DNA from: Paramagnetospirillum kuznetsovii
GTDB taxonomy: Bacteria > Pseudomonadota > Alphaproteobacteria > Rhodospirillales > Magnetospirillaceae
Assembly: GCF_003284725.1 (NCBI RefSeq)
Contig: NZ_PGTO01000019.1
Span: forward strand, 1 to 63,014
Length of the DNA: 63,014 nucleotides
Reading direction: 5' to 3'
The notes under the pieces are model-generated. The model saw nothing but the letters and a program-made list of their open reading frames with translations. It was not told where the DNA came from and did no database searches. A program made the translations under genes and the position numbers. Each line of letters opens with the position of its first letter. Position 1 is the stretch's first letter. Positions 1-11,454 of this stretch are shown here, piece after piece.

Positions 1-221
1 CCTCACCACCGCATTTCCTTGCGAAAACGCCGCAGCGAGGCGCGGGTTGTAGTCCCTTCCATACATACCGTCAAGCCCTTCCGCGTCATATTTCCTTCGC
101 AATCGCAAAAAGGTTTCGGACTCCATGGACAAACCGCCTTGATCGGGCAATTTGAGTTGCGCCCCTGGGGGCCCGGCTGCCATAACCGCCCCTGGACACA
201 AGCGCGGGACGAGCGAGAGCA
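1..221. other. Window edge without a supported gene
   Basis: Short overlapping frames exist on both strands, but none has a recognisable protein, a good ribosome binding site or a consistent coding pattern. It probably holds the leader and promoter of the M23 peptidase gene that starts at 222. Confidence 0.4.
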
Positions 222-1610
222 TTGGCCGGACACGTCACAGCCAAACTGAAGCGCAGCCTGAAAGCCCTGGCCCTGGTCATCCTGGTCGGCGCGGCCGGTC
301 TATTCGCCGCCCGGCCCTTCGTGCCGAGCTTTTCCCCCTTTGGCGATGAAGAGCCGCTGCACGCCCCGTCCTCCCTCTATATGGATCTGGATAACGAGGG
401 GAAGATTCACGCCACCGCCGAACTGTCCGACAGCGAGATCGAGGACCGTGCCCGCCGCCCGGTTGATTACCTGGTCCGGGTCGGCTCTGGCGACAAGCTG
501 AGCGACCTGCTTGGCCGGGCAGGCGTGGTGGGCCCCGACGCGGTCCAGGCCATCGACGCCCTGATCAGCATCTTCGATCCGCGCAACCTCAAGGCCGGGC
601 AGAAGGTCACCGTCACCTTCGCCCCCGCCCCCCATGGTTTCGGCGAGGGCGAATTTCAGCAGATCAGTCTGGCCGCCGATCCGGTGCGCGACGTCTTTGC
701 CCGACGCGACGAGGCGAGCGGACGCTTCAAGCCCCATCAGGACGTCCGCCCCGTCACCAAGCAGGTGGCCCATTATTCCGGGTCCATCAAGTCCAGCCTG
801 TACGAGAGCGCGTCGTCGGCGGGCGTGCCCGCCCAGGTGATCATCAATATGATCAAGGCGCTGAGCTACGACGTCGATTTCCAGCGCGATATCCAGAGCG
901 GCGACACCTTCGAAGTCATGTTCGAGGGCTGGTACGACACCAAGGGGAAGTTGGTCCGCAACGGCGAATTGCTCTATGCCGGTCTCGACCTGTCGGGCGC
1001 CGAGATTCAGCTTTATCGCTACGACGACGGCCACGGCAACAACGACTTCTTCAATGCCAAGGGCGAAAGCGCCAAGAAGGCCCTGCTGAAGACCCCGGTG
1101 GATGGCGCCAAGATCACCTCGGGGTTCGGCATGCGCAACCACCCCATCCTGGGCTATTCCAAGATGCACAAGGGCATCGATTTCGGCGTGCCGCCCGGCA
1201 CCCCCATCCAGGCCGCCGGAGATGGCAGCGTGGAAATGGCCGGCCCCAACGGCGCCTATGGCAATTACGTGCGCATCCGCCACGGCAGCGGTTTCGCCAC
1301 CGCCTATGCCCATATGAGCCGCGTCGCGCCCGGCGTTCACACCGGCCGCCGGGTCATGCAGGGCCAGATCATCGGCTTCGTCGGCTCCACCGGCCGTTCC
1401 ACCGGACCGCATCTTCACTACGAGGTGCTGCAGGGCAATACCCAGGTCAATCCCATGAGCATCAAGGTTCCCACCGGCGTTAAACTGGCGGGCAAGGACT
1501 TGGAGCGCTTCCAGGCCCACAAGCGGCAGTCGGACCTGATCATGGCGCAGATTCCCTCGGCCACCCATGTGGCGTCCAATGCCGTGGGGAAGCTGGGCGG
1601 CCGGAATTGA
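222..1610 (+). CDS. M23 family metallopeptidase (NlpD/OapA-like)
   Basis: Probable envelope peptidoglycan endopeptidase of 462 residues. An N-terminal hydrophobic segment (about residues 12-31) anchors or exports it. Residues 80-135 resemble a LysM/OapA-like module (VRVGSGDKLSDLLGRAG). The C-terminal peptidase M23 domain (about 296-410) keeps the zinc site: H316 and D320 in MHKGIDFG and the HLH of residues 397-399, with H364 in the AYAH motif. The protein therefore looks catalytically competent, unlike the degenerate NlpD/EnvC activators. The only start giving the full membrane segment is TTG at 222, with a weak upstream purine stretch. It stands alone; the next gene is on the other strand. 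A dispersed hairpin repeat follows the stop. Family is certain; substrate bond and cellular role are inferred. Confidence 0.85.
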   Translation: MAGHVTAKLKRSLKALALVILVGAAGLFAARPFVPSFSPFGDEEPLHAPSSLYMDLDNEGKIHATAELSDSEIEDRARRPVDYLVRVGSGDKLSDLLGRAGVVGPDAVQAIDALISIFDPRNLKAGQKVTVTFAPAPHGFGEGEFQQISLAADPVRDVFARRDEASGRFKPHQDVRPVTKQVAHYSGSIKSSLYESASSAGVPAQVIINMIKALSYDVDFQRDIQSGDTFEVMFEGWYDTKGKLVRNGELLYAGLDLSGAEIQLYRYDDGHGNNDFFNAKGESAKKALLKTPVDGAKITSGFGMRNHPILGYSKMHKGIDFGVPPGTPIQAAGDGSVEMAGPNGAYGNYVRIRHGSGFATAYAHMSRVAPGVHTGRRVMQGQIIGFVGSTGRSTGPHLHYEVLQGNTQVNPMSIKVPTGVKLAGKDLERFQAHKRQSDLIMAQIPSATHVASNAVGKLGGRN

Positions 1611-1611
1611 T

Positions 1612-1662
1612 ACTGCTCGCTCCGAGAATAGCGCCCCATCTGGAGCGCGGGCGTCTCGCCCG
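1612..1662. repeat. Dispersed hairpin repeat, copy 1 (partial)
   Basis: Directly after the M23 gene. It contains the ACTGCTCGCT block and a GC-rich inverted repeat (GCGGGCGTCTCGCCCG). The same blocks recur near 27354-27430 and 53776-53855. Confidence 0.6.
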
Positions 1663-1695
1663 TCTGTCGGTCATATCAACCGACGCGCGGCACGA

Positions 1696-3327
1696 CTAAG
1701 CCTTCCGATTTGCCTTGGACGGCAATTCTGGGTGACTGAGATCGCACATGACGCCCGGCCCGTTGATGAGGGAGAATCCCGCCTCCACCAGCTTGGCGAT
1801 CAGCGGCCGCCGCCGCACGCCCCAGACATAGGTGGCGACCTTGGCCTTCTTGGCCTCCAGCCGAAAGACCTCCAGCCGGGCGAACAGGTCATCGTCTCCC
1901 ACTCGCTCGTCATCGGCCAGTTCGGCAAGATCCACCCCCACCGCCCGCAGATGCGACAAGGCCGGAATCATATCCACCGCCGTCAGCGGAAGTCGCGCCA
2001 TGACATCGCAGCCGATCTTCTCCAAGGGCTCGAAGACCCGGCGCAAGACATGAGCCGGGATTCCCGGGGTCAGGCCGAACACTTCGATCTTCAGGAATTT
2101 TCGGCGGGCTTCCACCGGGCAATCCTCGAACGGAATGCGGATGACATCGCGCCATTTCGGCGACAGGGACATCCAGTTGACCGGCAGGGTCAGGCCGATC
2201 TTCTGCCGGGAATAAAACAGACTTTTCAACTCGCGCGCCGTCTGGGTGACGGTAAAGCGATCGAGGGTCAGCGCCTCGATGGGTTGGAGGCCGTCATAGG
2301 CATGCACGCCTTCAAGGGTCGGCGTATTGTCCTTGTCCGAACGGATGACCCGAGCATGAAAGGCGCCGATGGCGCGGCGGCCGGTCACCCAGGTGGGGGT
2401 CCAGACCAAGGTCAAGGCGGTGTCCGGCGTCAATGCCGATCCTCCCCTCCCTTCAATGCGCATGACCTGCTCGGGGGCTTTTTCCTTGCGCTCCTTGCTC
2501 ATGTCGAGCACTCGACGCTCGGCGTCGGCCCCTCGCTTGGCCGTCGAGGACGGCGAAGCGCGTTCCTCCGTTATCAACCAATCGGGCTCGGCCATTTTGG
2601 CGCGTTCACCGCCTGAAATAGCATAGCCCTTCTTTTTCTCGCGCGCCGCTTCCGCCTCCATTCGGGCGGCGTCCTCGGGCGTCATCAGGGACGACAACTG
2701 GGCCCGATAGGGCGCAGCCATGCCACCCGCCGCCCCCATGGCCGCCAATCCCTCGGCCAGCGCCGCCCCCGCCCTGGCCAGGGCGTGGTCGATGGCCTCG
2801 CGGTCCATTTCGCCGCCGTCGGTCAAGGCATCATCCAGGGGAAGATTGGCGGCCAGCACCTGCGGCCGCCGACCGTCGATCACCGCGTCGCCGAATAAGT
2901 GGGCGGATATATCGCGGGCGATGGCGGCAACCATGGTTCGGGTTTCCGAACGCGATGCATTGGGAAGCGCCAGGCAGGCAATCTCTGCGTCCAGACGGGT
3001 AAAGATATCCTTTTCCGCGTTCACATGGCGGCGGATGATGGATTCAACGGCCACTTCCACCAGACCGCCGAGCCGCTCCCATTTGGCTCCCACGGCGCTA
3101 CGGAAATCCGATAGGGAAAACACATGCAGATGCGGCTGCGGCAGGATGTCGCCGTCCCTGATCTCAACCAGCTCGCCTGCGAATGCATCCACGTTGAGGA
3201 AGCCCGTCCGCTTGGCCTTGGGCAGGGGCGGCCGAACATGGCCGGACCGTCTGCCATCGGCGGCGGACACCTCATGCGATAACCCCAAGCGACGGCGAAT
3301 ACTTTCCCACAGTTGGCCAACACGCAT
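1696..3327 (-). CDS. Hypothetical protein with degenerate GGDEF-like and EAL-like domains
   Basis: 543 residues from the chosen ATG at 3327, which has GGAG eight bases upstream; a GTG at 3372 would add 15 residues. There is no membrane segment. Residues about 75-160 follow the pattern of a GGDEF domain, but the active-site loop is RLDAEIACLALP where RxGGDEFAxLLP is expected. The last 200 residues follow an EAL layout (substrate strand, helix, then KVATYVWGV and GFSLINGPG near the end), but the EAL, DDFGTG and catalytic acidic motifs are absent. A Lys/Glu-rich linker (230-300) separates the two. If the match is right this is a catalytically dead c-di-GMP-related scaffold or receptor. The domain assignment rests on pattern only, so the function is unproven. 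Confidence 0.6.
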   Translation of the reverse strand: MRVGQLWESIRRRLGLSHEVSAADGRRSGHVRPPLPKAKRTGFLNVDAFAGELVEIRDGDILPQPHLHVFSLSDFRSAVGAKWERLGGLVEVAVESIIRRHVNAEKDIFTRLDAEIACLALPNASRSETRTMVAAIARDISAHLFGDAVIDGRRPQVLAANLPLDDALTDGGEMDREAIDHALARAGAALAEGLAAMGAAGGMAAPYRAQLSSLMTPEDAARMEAEAAREKKKGYAISGGERAKMAEPDWLITEERASPSSTAKRGADAERRVLDMSKERKEKAPEQVMRIEGRGGSALTPDTALTLVWTPTWVTGRRAIGAFHARVIRSDKDNTPTLEGVHAYDGLQPIEALTLDRFTVTQTARELKSLFYSRQKIGLTLPVNWMSLSPKWRDVIRIPFEDCPVEARRKFLKIEVFGLTPGIPAHVLRRVFEPLEKIGCDVMARLPLTAVDMIPALSHLRAVGVDLAELADDERVGDDDLFARLEVFRLEAKKAKVATYVWGVRRRPLIAKLVEAGFSLINGPGVMCDLSHPELPSKANRKA

Positions 3328-3825
3328 ATGGCCTACTCCATCCTCCCGAACCCACCACGGAGCATACTCCACTTCGTTATATGGGCACGTGTCTCCCTGT
3401 TTTCAGGGGGAGGAACACAAATGACCCGTCTTAGCGGAGCCAAAGCAATACGAAAGCATATAGCATCCATTGACGGCCATGTACGAATGGATCTTATACA
3501 TAAGGCATGAACGCATCCGCCATTACGGCCTATGGAGCGGGATTGCCAATGTCATAAAACCGCAACATCACAAGCGCGAACCGCCCGACACCTTCGGACC
3601 AGTCAACACGACCAAGCCACAACATATTGTTATAACATGTTTTTATCTAGGCACGGCGCCATTCGACCGTCTCGATCGTCAAATCAAGCCATCACAATGC
3701 GATGCAATGGCACCCTTCATTTCACTATTTCGTTACTTTGTGCATTTTTGCATTTATTGACTTTGACGGATGTTTTCTGAGAGGCTTATGGACGGTCGAA
3801 CGCACAGAATGGTGCCGAGGGAATC
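3328..3825. other. AT-richer intergenic region between divergent genes
   Basis: About 500 bases with lower GC than the flanks and no believable gene. It must carry the divergent promoters of the GGDEF/EAL-like protein and the hemerythrin. A perfect palindrome TGTTATAACA lies at 3628-3637 inside an AT-rich patch and could be an operator. Confidence 0.4.
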
Positions 3826-4263
3826 ATGAAGCTCGAATGGTCTCCATCCTTCGCAATCGGACATAAGTCCATCGATGACGACCATCGGCGGCTGTTCGAA
3901 TTCGTCAACGAGTTCGTCTCCACCCAGAATTTGGATTCCGCCCGCCAGACGGTCATACGCCTGCATGACTACGCCAAGGGACATTTCGGCCGCGAGGAGG
4001 CCATCCTGGCGGCGGCGGGGGCGCCCGACCTGCCCTCCCACCGCAAGGAGCACGAGAAGCTGGCCAGCGCCATCCACTCGCTGCTGCTGTCCCATCTGGT
4101 GCCGGATAAGGCGCCGTCGGAAAAGGACGTCATCCAAAAAGTGGCCGCCTTATTGGAAAACTGGATTTTTCATCATGTCCTGGTCAACGACATGAAGCAG
4201 AAGGCCACCGTCAAGCAATTGACCGAACGCATCAATTCGTCGCGGAAGCAGGCGGCGGGGTAA
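3826..4263 (+). CDS. Bacteriohemerythrin
   Basis: A 145-residue single-domain hemerythrin, a soluble non-haem di-iron protein that reversibly binds O2 and probably serves in oxygen sensing, delivery or scavenging. All seven expected iron ligands can be placed: H20 in the IDDDH box, H53 and E57 in HFGREE, H72 and H76 in HRKEH, and H117 and D122 in FHHVLVND. The length is typical for stand-alone bacterial hemerythrins. It is monocistronic and converges with clpB 19 bases downstream. Hemerythrins are unusually numerous in magnetotactic bacteria, which live at the oxic-anoxic boundary; a link to aerotaxis here is inference only. Confidence 0.93.
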   Translation: MKLEWSPSFAIGHKSIDDDHRRLFEFVNEFVSTQNLDSARQTVIRLHDYAKGHFGREEAILAAAGAPDLPSHRKEHEKLASAIHSLLLSHLVPDKAPSEKDVIQKVAALLENWIFHHVLVNDMKQKATVKQLTERINSSRKQAAG

Positions 4264-4282
4264 GGCCCCCACCGCCCTCCCC

Positions 4283-6874
<2,592 letters not shown>

Positions 6875-6950
6875 TTTGCCCTCGATCTTGAGCGGCGGGA
6901 AAGCGGCGCCACCATGGCCGCCGCCCTCCCCGTCTGAGTGTTGCAGATTG

Positions 6951-6978
6951 ATATGGCGTAAATTCCCAAACCCGCAAG
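6951..6978 (-). promoter_or_regulatory. Putative sigma-32 (RpoH) promoter of clpB
   Basis: Read on the minus strand, CTTGCG is followed after 14 bases by CGCCATAT. This matches 4 of 6 and 7 of 8 positions of the RpoH consensus CTTGAA / CCCCATNT, with spacing in the accepted range, and lies about 75 bases upstream of the clpB start. Transcription start not known. Confidence 0.5.
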
Positions 6979-7144
6979 CGGCACGCGACGGAGGAAATCA
7001 AGGGGATACGAGAGACCTATGTATCCGCCACCTTTGAATTGGGTAGATTCCGCCGCTGAGCTCATTTTTCGGCTTCGGCTGAATTTCGCTGGTCCTGGTC
7101 AGGTTAAGGCTTGGCCATACCTGCAAATGAAAGAGATCCGAGCG

Positions 7145-7855
7145 ATGGCCAGTTCACGTCAATGCTGCGATTGCGATGCGTGGGAATCCGGGCGGCGCCA
7201 GCCCATGCGCGACACAATCGGCGCCCGCTGCCCGTTTCCCGCGCTCGCCACCCGATTCTCGCTGCCACGCGGGCAGAACATCTTCCATCAGGGCGACGCG
7301 GTGGCGGGACTTTACAGTCTTGCCAGTGGAATGGTGGCGCAGGAAAGGGTGGATGCCGACGGCTGTCTCACCATCTTGCGGATCTTGCAGCCCGGGGCGC
7401 TGTTTCCCTGCTCTGGCCTGCTGGGAGATGGACCGCACGAGACCGCTGCCCGCGCCCTGACCGATATAAGCGGGTGCTTCGTTCCCATGGAGCGCCTGAT
7501 ACCTGCCTTGCGCGACGATCCCGACATCACGCTGGCCTTGCTGCGCATGAGCGCGGCCGAACTTCGCGAAGACGAGCAAATGATCTTCCGGCTGTGCAGT
7601 TCCGACCTGCCCCAGCGCGTGCTGGGGGCGCTGATGACCTGGGCCGACGAGATGGGAGCCCCCCAGGACAATGGCGACATCACCGTCACCCTGCCGGTTT
7701 CCTGGCGCGACGTGGCGGCCATGGTGGGAACCGGCCCGGAAGTGATTTCCCGCCTGCTGCGGCGGCTGTCCAAAGCCGGTCACATTTCCTTCCAAGGCCG
7801 GAAGGTCACCCTGCACCCCGCCGCCACCAAGCGGACGACTCCGACCTATTGCTGA
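7145..7855 (+). CDS. Crp/Fnr family transcriptional regulator with N-terminal cysteines
   Basis: 236 residues from the ATG at 7145; an upstream in-frame extension to 7019 looks non-coding. A cyclic-nucleotide-binding-type domain (about 30-140) is followed by a dimerisation helix and a winged helix. The recognition helix holds EVISR (E-x-x-S-R), the Fnr-type determinant for TTGAT-N4-ATCAA sites. The N-terminus carries C7, C8 and C10 (QCCDC), then C29, and C111 aligns with the central cluster cysteine of Fnr. This suggests a [4Fe-4S] oxygen sensor, although the C10-C29 gap is longer than in classical Fnr. It converges with, and overlaps by ten bases, the histidine kinase gene on the other strand. 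Target genes are unknown. Confidence 0.85.
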   Translation: MASSRQCCDCDAWESGRRQPMRDTIGARCPFPALATRFSLPRGQNIFHQGDAVAGLYSLASGMVAQERVDADGCLTILRILQPGALFPCSGLLGDGPHETAARALTDISGCFVPMERLIPALRDDPDITLALLRMSAAELREDEQMIFRLCSSDLPQRVLGALMTWADEMGAPQDNGDITVTLPVSWRDVAAMVGTGPEVISRLLRRLSKAGHISFQGRKVTLHPAATKRTTPTYC

Positions 7856-9942
7856 GGGGCGTGTGCGTTGACGGCGGGAAGGACGACGCTGAAGGCCGAG
7901 CCCTCGCCGGGAACCGACTCGATGGCGATGCGACCGCCGTGATGCTCCACCACCTTCTTGCAGATGGCGAGACCGATGCCGGTCCCTTCATATTCGCCCC
8001 GTCGGTGCAGGCGCTGGAAAATCAGGAAGATGCGGTCGAAGAACTGCGGATCGATGCCGATTCCGTTATCGGCGACCTTGATCTCCCAGCCGCCGTCGGC
8101 CGGTGCGACGGAAAGACGGATGACGGGCGGGCGCTCGGGATCGCGATACTTGACCGCATTGCCGATCAAATTCTGAAACAGCCGCGACAATTCGTCGCCA
8201 TCGCCCCAGACCGAGGGCAATGGGTCCGGCGGCAGGATGATTTCCGCCCTCGCCTCGTCGATCTTGACCGACAGCGCCCTGACGGCGCGATCGAAAACCT
8301 TGCCCAAGGGTATGGCCGACATGGGTTTGGTGATGCGGCCGATGCGGGAGTATTCCAGCAGATCGAGAACCAACCGATCCATGCGCTTGGCCCCATCGCG
8401 GGCAAAGCCGATGAATTCCAGCGCTTCCTCGCCCAATTGACTGCCGTAGCGGCGCTGAAGCAGGTCCACATAGGAACTGACCATGCGCAACGGCTCGCGC
8501 AGGTCGTGGGACGCCACATAGGCGAACTGCTCCAATTCCGTATTGGACCTGATCAGCTCCTCCGCCTTGGCCTTCAGGTCCAGTTCCGCCGTCTTGCGTT
8601 GGGTGATGTCCTTGATGGTTCCGACCAGCCGACAAGGCTTGCCGCTGTCGTCGCATTCGATCTTGCCCAGTCCCGCCACCCAGCGACAGGCGCCGTCACT
8701 GCGCCGCAGGATCGGATATTCCTGATCGAAGTCATGTTCTCCGTTCAAGATTCCATTCAGGTATTCGGCCATCCTCCATCGGGCGCCGGGCTCGACGAGA
8801 CTGAGCCAGCCCATGGCGGTCCGCTGGAATGACTGATCGATGCCGAATATGTCGTCCAGGATGGCCGAGCTTTCCCAATGATCATTCGTGAAGTCGAAGA
8901 TGTAATAGCCGAGCCTCGCCACCTGTTGGGCCTGGAGCAGATTGGCCTCGCTGACCTTGAGACGGGCCAGAGTCTCGCTCTCGGCGTGATAGCGGCGCAG
9001 CAGCAAGACAAACAGAGTGGTCAGCCCGATGATGCCGAAGGCGACGATGGAGACCATCCGGACGCTCTGCTGCCGCCACGGCGCCATGATCCTGTCGAGC
9101 GGAATGGCCGCCAGCACCACGAGATCATAGTGCTTCAGCCGCCGGAAACTGGTGATCCGCTCCACCCCGTCCAGGGGCGAAACCGTGACATTGGAGGCGA
9201 AGACCTTGCCCTCGGCCATGGCGGGAAAGACAGTCCGGTTGTCCACCTTGGAGCCCACCGCACCTTCGCGGAATGGATGACGGACCAGTATGGTGCCGTC
9301 GCCGCGCTGCACATTGACGACTCCGCGATCACCGACCCCCAGCGTCTCGAAAAGTTCCACCACGGTCCGGGGGTCCACATTGGCCGCGATCACGCCGGCG
9401 AAGCGGCCATCGGCATAATCGAGCCGTCGGGCCAGGATCAGGGTCTGGCGTTCCAGGATCATCCCCACGACCGGTTCGGTGACATAGGCCTGATCCGTGG
9501 GCGTTGCCCGCAGCGCCTGGAAATACTGCCTGTTCTCGATGGTCTTGTCGGGGGCGGGAAAGACGCCCGCATGCATGCGGAACCGGCCGCTTTGGTCGGC
9601 CATGAACAAACTGGGGATGGTGTGCTGGGCGCGCCCGAGATCGCGCAGCAACTGCCAACCGTCGTAATCGGCCGCCAGCCGGTTCCAATCGTGGTCACGG
9701 GTGAACAGCGGCGTCGCGACTTTGACGGCGGCATCGGCGCTGTCGTAAAGGTGTTCGATATGCTCGGCCGCCAGATCGGCCATGGATTGGACGCGAAGCC
9801 GGGCCTGCTCCATGCCCTCGGCGAGATCCCTGGCAACCGTGGCCCGGACCCAGCCCGCCACCAGGATGACGACGCCCCCCCAGATCCACAGTGGCCACCA
9901 TCGGCGAAGGCCGTCTGTCATGATGCCCCGATGCATTGACAT
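7846..9942 (-). CDS. Sensor histidine kinase with dCACHE and PAS domains
   Basis: 698 residues from an ATG at 9942 preceded by a GGGG stretch; an in-frame extension to 10092 overlaps the argG terminator and is unlikely. An N-terminal membrane helix is followed by a periplasmic double-CACHE sensor (about 35-285), a second membrane helix, a PAS/PAC domain (about 330-450), a short coiled coil, a dimerisation domain with phospho-acceptor SHDLREPL, and an HATPase_c domain with the N box NLIGNAVKY and glycine-rich GTGIGLAIC. The SHDLREPL/N box form is typical of phytochrome-like and orphan kinases. No response regulator is adjacent, so the partner is unknown. It likely senses a small periplasmic ligand. 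Confidence 0.88.
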   Translation of the reverse strand: MSMHRGIMTDGLRRWWPLWIWGGVVILVAGWVRATVARDLAEGMEQARLRVQSMADLAAEHIEHLYDSADAAVKVATPLFTRDHDWNRLAADYDGWQLLRDLGRAQHTIPSLFMADQSGRFRMHAGVFPAPDKTIENRQYFQALRATPTDQAYVTEPVVGMILERQTLILARRLDYADGRFAGVIAANVDPRTVVELFETLGVGDRGVVNVQRGDGTILVRHPFREGAVGSKVDNRTVFPAMAEGKVFASNVTVSPLDGVERITSFRRLKHYDLVVLAAIPLDRIMAPWRQQSVRMVSIVAFGIIGLTTLFVLLLRRYHAESETLARLKVSEANLLQAQQVARLGYYIFDFTNDHWESSAILDDIFGIDQSFQRTAMGWLSLVEPGARWRMAEYLNGILNGEHDFDQEYPILRRSDGACRWVAGLGKIECDDSGKPCRLVGTIKDITQRKTAELDLKAKAEELIRSNTELEQFAYVASHDLREPLRMVSSYVDLLQRRYGSQLGEEALEFIGFARDGAKRMDRLVLDLLEYSRIGRITKPMSAIPLGKVFDRAVRALSVKIDEARAEIILPPDPLPSVWGDGDELSRLFQNLIGNAVKYRDPERPPVIRLSVAPADGGWEIKVADNGIGIDPQFFDRIFLIFQRLHRRGEYEGTGIGLAICKKVVEHHGGRIAIESVPGEGSAFSVVLPAVNAHAPQQ

Positions 9943-10054
9943 GGAATCCCCGCAAGGCCGGTGACGCAGGGCGTCTTTGGCCCAATTCCCTAACCGATAG
10001 TATAAGTATCCCCGTGCCGCCGCAAACCTGTATTTTATTGGACCTGAAATACGA

Positions 10055-10080
10055 AAAGGCCCCGCCGGGACGGGGCCTTT
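10055..10080 (-). terminator. Rho-independent terminator of argG
   Basis: A GC-rich stem (GGCCCCG/CGGGGCC extended by AAA/TTT) with a six-base loop, A/T-rich on both sides. It lies directly after the argG stop and upstream of the histidine kinase start, so it should separate the two transcripts. Confidence 0.8.
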
Positions 10081-10104
10081 CCTTTTTTCCATATGGCCGC
10101 CTGC

Positions 10105-11319
10105 CTAGCCGCGGGCCATCTTGGCCAGTCGCATGCGCAGGGCGTTCAGCTTGATGAAGCCCTGGGCGTCGCGCTGGTCATAGACGCTGTCCGCCTCGAA
10201 GGTGACGTAGTCGAGACGATAGAGCGAACGCGGCGACTTGCGTCCCACCACCGAGGCCACACCCTTGTAGAGCTTGAGCCGCACGGTGCCGGTGACATTC
10301 TCGCTGACCTTATCGATCATGGTCTGGATGGCGATGCGTTCCGGGCTGAACCAGAAGCCGTTATAGATCAGCTCGGCATAGCGCGGCATCAATTCGTCCT
10401 TCAGATGCCCCTCGCCACGATCAAGCGTCAGGCTCTCCATGGCGCGGTGCGCCACGATCAGGACAGAACCGCCCGGGGTCTCGTAGACGCCGCGGCTCTT
10501 CATGCCCACGAAGCGGTTCTCCACCAGGTCGAGGCGGCCGATGCCGTTGGCGCCGCCCAATTGGTTAAGCTTGGTCAACAGAGTGGCTGGGCTCATGCGC
10601 ACGCCGTCGATGGCCACCGCGTCGCCCTTCTCGAACTCGATTTCCACATAGGTGGGCTGATCCGGCGCCTTTTCCGGGCTGACCGAACGGGTATACATAT
10701 CCTCGTTGGGCTCGACCCACGGGTCTTCCAGCGCCTTGCCCTCATAGGAGATGTGCAGCAGGTTGGCGTCGGTGGAATAAGGCGCCTCGCCGCGCTTATC
10801 CTTGGCGATGGGAATCTGGTGCTTCTCGGCGAAGTCCAGCAGCGCGGTGCGCGAGTTCAGATTCCACAGCCGCCAGGGGGCGATGACCTTGATGTCGGGC
10901 TTAAGCGCGTAATAGCCCATCTCGAAGCGGACCTGATCGTTGCCCTTGCCGGTGGCCCCGTGGGACACCGCGTCGGCGCCGACCAGATTGGCGATCTCGA
11001 TCTGGCGCTTGGAGATCAGCGGCCGGGCGATGGAGGTGCCCAGCAGATAGACGCCTTCATACAGCGCGTTGGCGCGGAACATGGGGAAGACGAAGTCGCG
11101 GACGAATTCCTCGCGCAGGTCGTCGATGAAGATGTTCTCGTCCTTGATGCCCATCATCTGGGCTTTCTTGCGGGCGGGCTCCAGCTCCTCTCCCTGGCCG
11201 AGATCGGCGGTGAAGGTCACCACCTCGCACTGATATTGGTCTTGCAGCCAGCGCAGGATGATGGAGGTGTCGAGACCGCCGGAATAGGCCAGAACGACCT
11301 TCTTGACTTCGCCCTTCAT
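10105..11319 (-). CDS. argG: Argininosuccinate synthase
   Basis: 404 residues, the standard length. Joins citrulline and aspartate with ATP to form argininosuccinate, the penultimate step of arginine synthesis, in the cytoplasm. The N-terminal ATP pyrophosphatase P-loop [11 protein letters not shown] is at residues 8-18, and the family motifs for citrulline and aspartate binding follow ([32 protein letters not shown]). The start is ATG at 11319 with GGAAAGG upstream; a longer frame to 11412 lies in the leader. A terminator follows. argJ of the same pathway lies 41 kb away at 52.0 kb. Confidence 0.98.
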   Translation of the reverse strand: MKGEVKKVVLAYSGGLDTSIILRWLQDQYQCEVVTFTADLGQGEELEPARKKAQMMGIKDENIFIDDLREEFVRDFVFPMFRANALYEGVYLLGTSIARPLISKRQIEIANLVGADAVSHGATGKGNDQVRFEMGYYALKPDIKVIAPWRLWNLNSRTALLDFAEKHQIPIAKDKRGEAPYSTDANLLHISYEGKALEDPWVEPNEDMYTRSVSPEKAPDQPTYVEIEFEKGDAVAIDGVRMSPATLLTKLNQLGGANGIGRLDLVENRFVGMKSRGVYETPGGSVLIVAHRAMESLTLDRGEGHLKDELMPRYAELIYNGFWFSPERIAIQTMIDKVSENVTGTVRLKLYKGVASVVGRKSPRSLYRLDYVTFEADSVYDQRDAQGFIKLNALRMRLAKMARG

Positions 11320-11454
11320 GGCAGACGCCTTTCCGAGATGGGGAGAATTTGGCGGCGCAGTATAGGCATTGCCGCGCCGGGAGCAAGCATGACTCTTCCC
11401 TCTTTCGCGCAAGGCCGGACCGAGTCACTCTGTCCTATCCGGGAGAGAGGCCAT

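Noticed and set aside
300-1568. Long open frame antisense to the M23 peptidase gene
   Set aside because: A shadow frame caused by high GC at third positions; Gly/Ala/Asp/His-rich composition with no domain, while the plus strand encodes an intact M23 domain.
3470-3760. 96-codon frame between the GGDEF/EAL-like protein and hemerythrin
   Set aside because: No ribosome binding site, unusual amino acid mix and AT-rich non-coding character.
6948-6961. Fnr-like half site TTGAT-N4-CGTAA near the clpB/crp intergenic region
   Set aside because: Only one half matches well and it overlaps the better supported heat-shock promoter.
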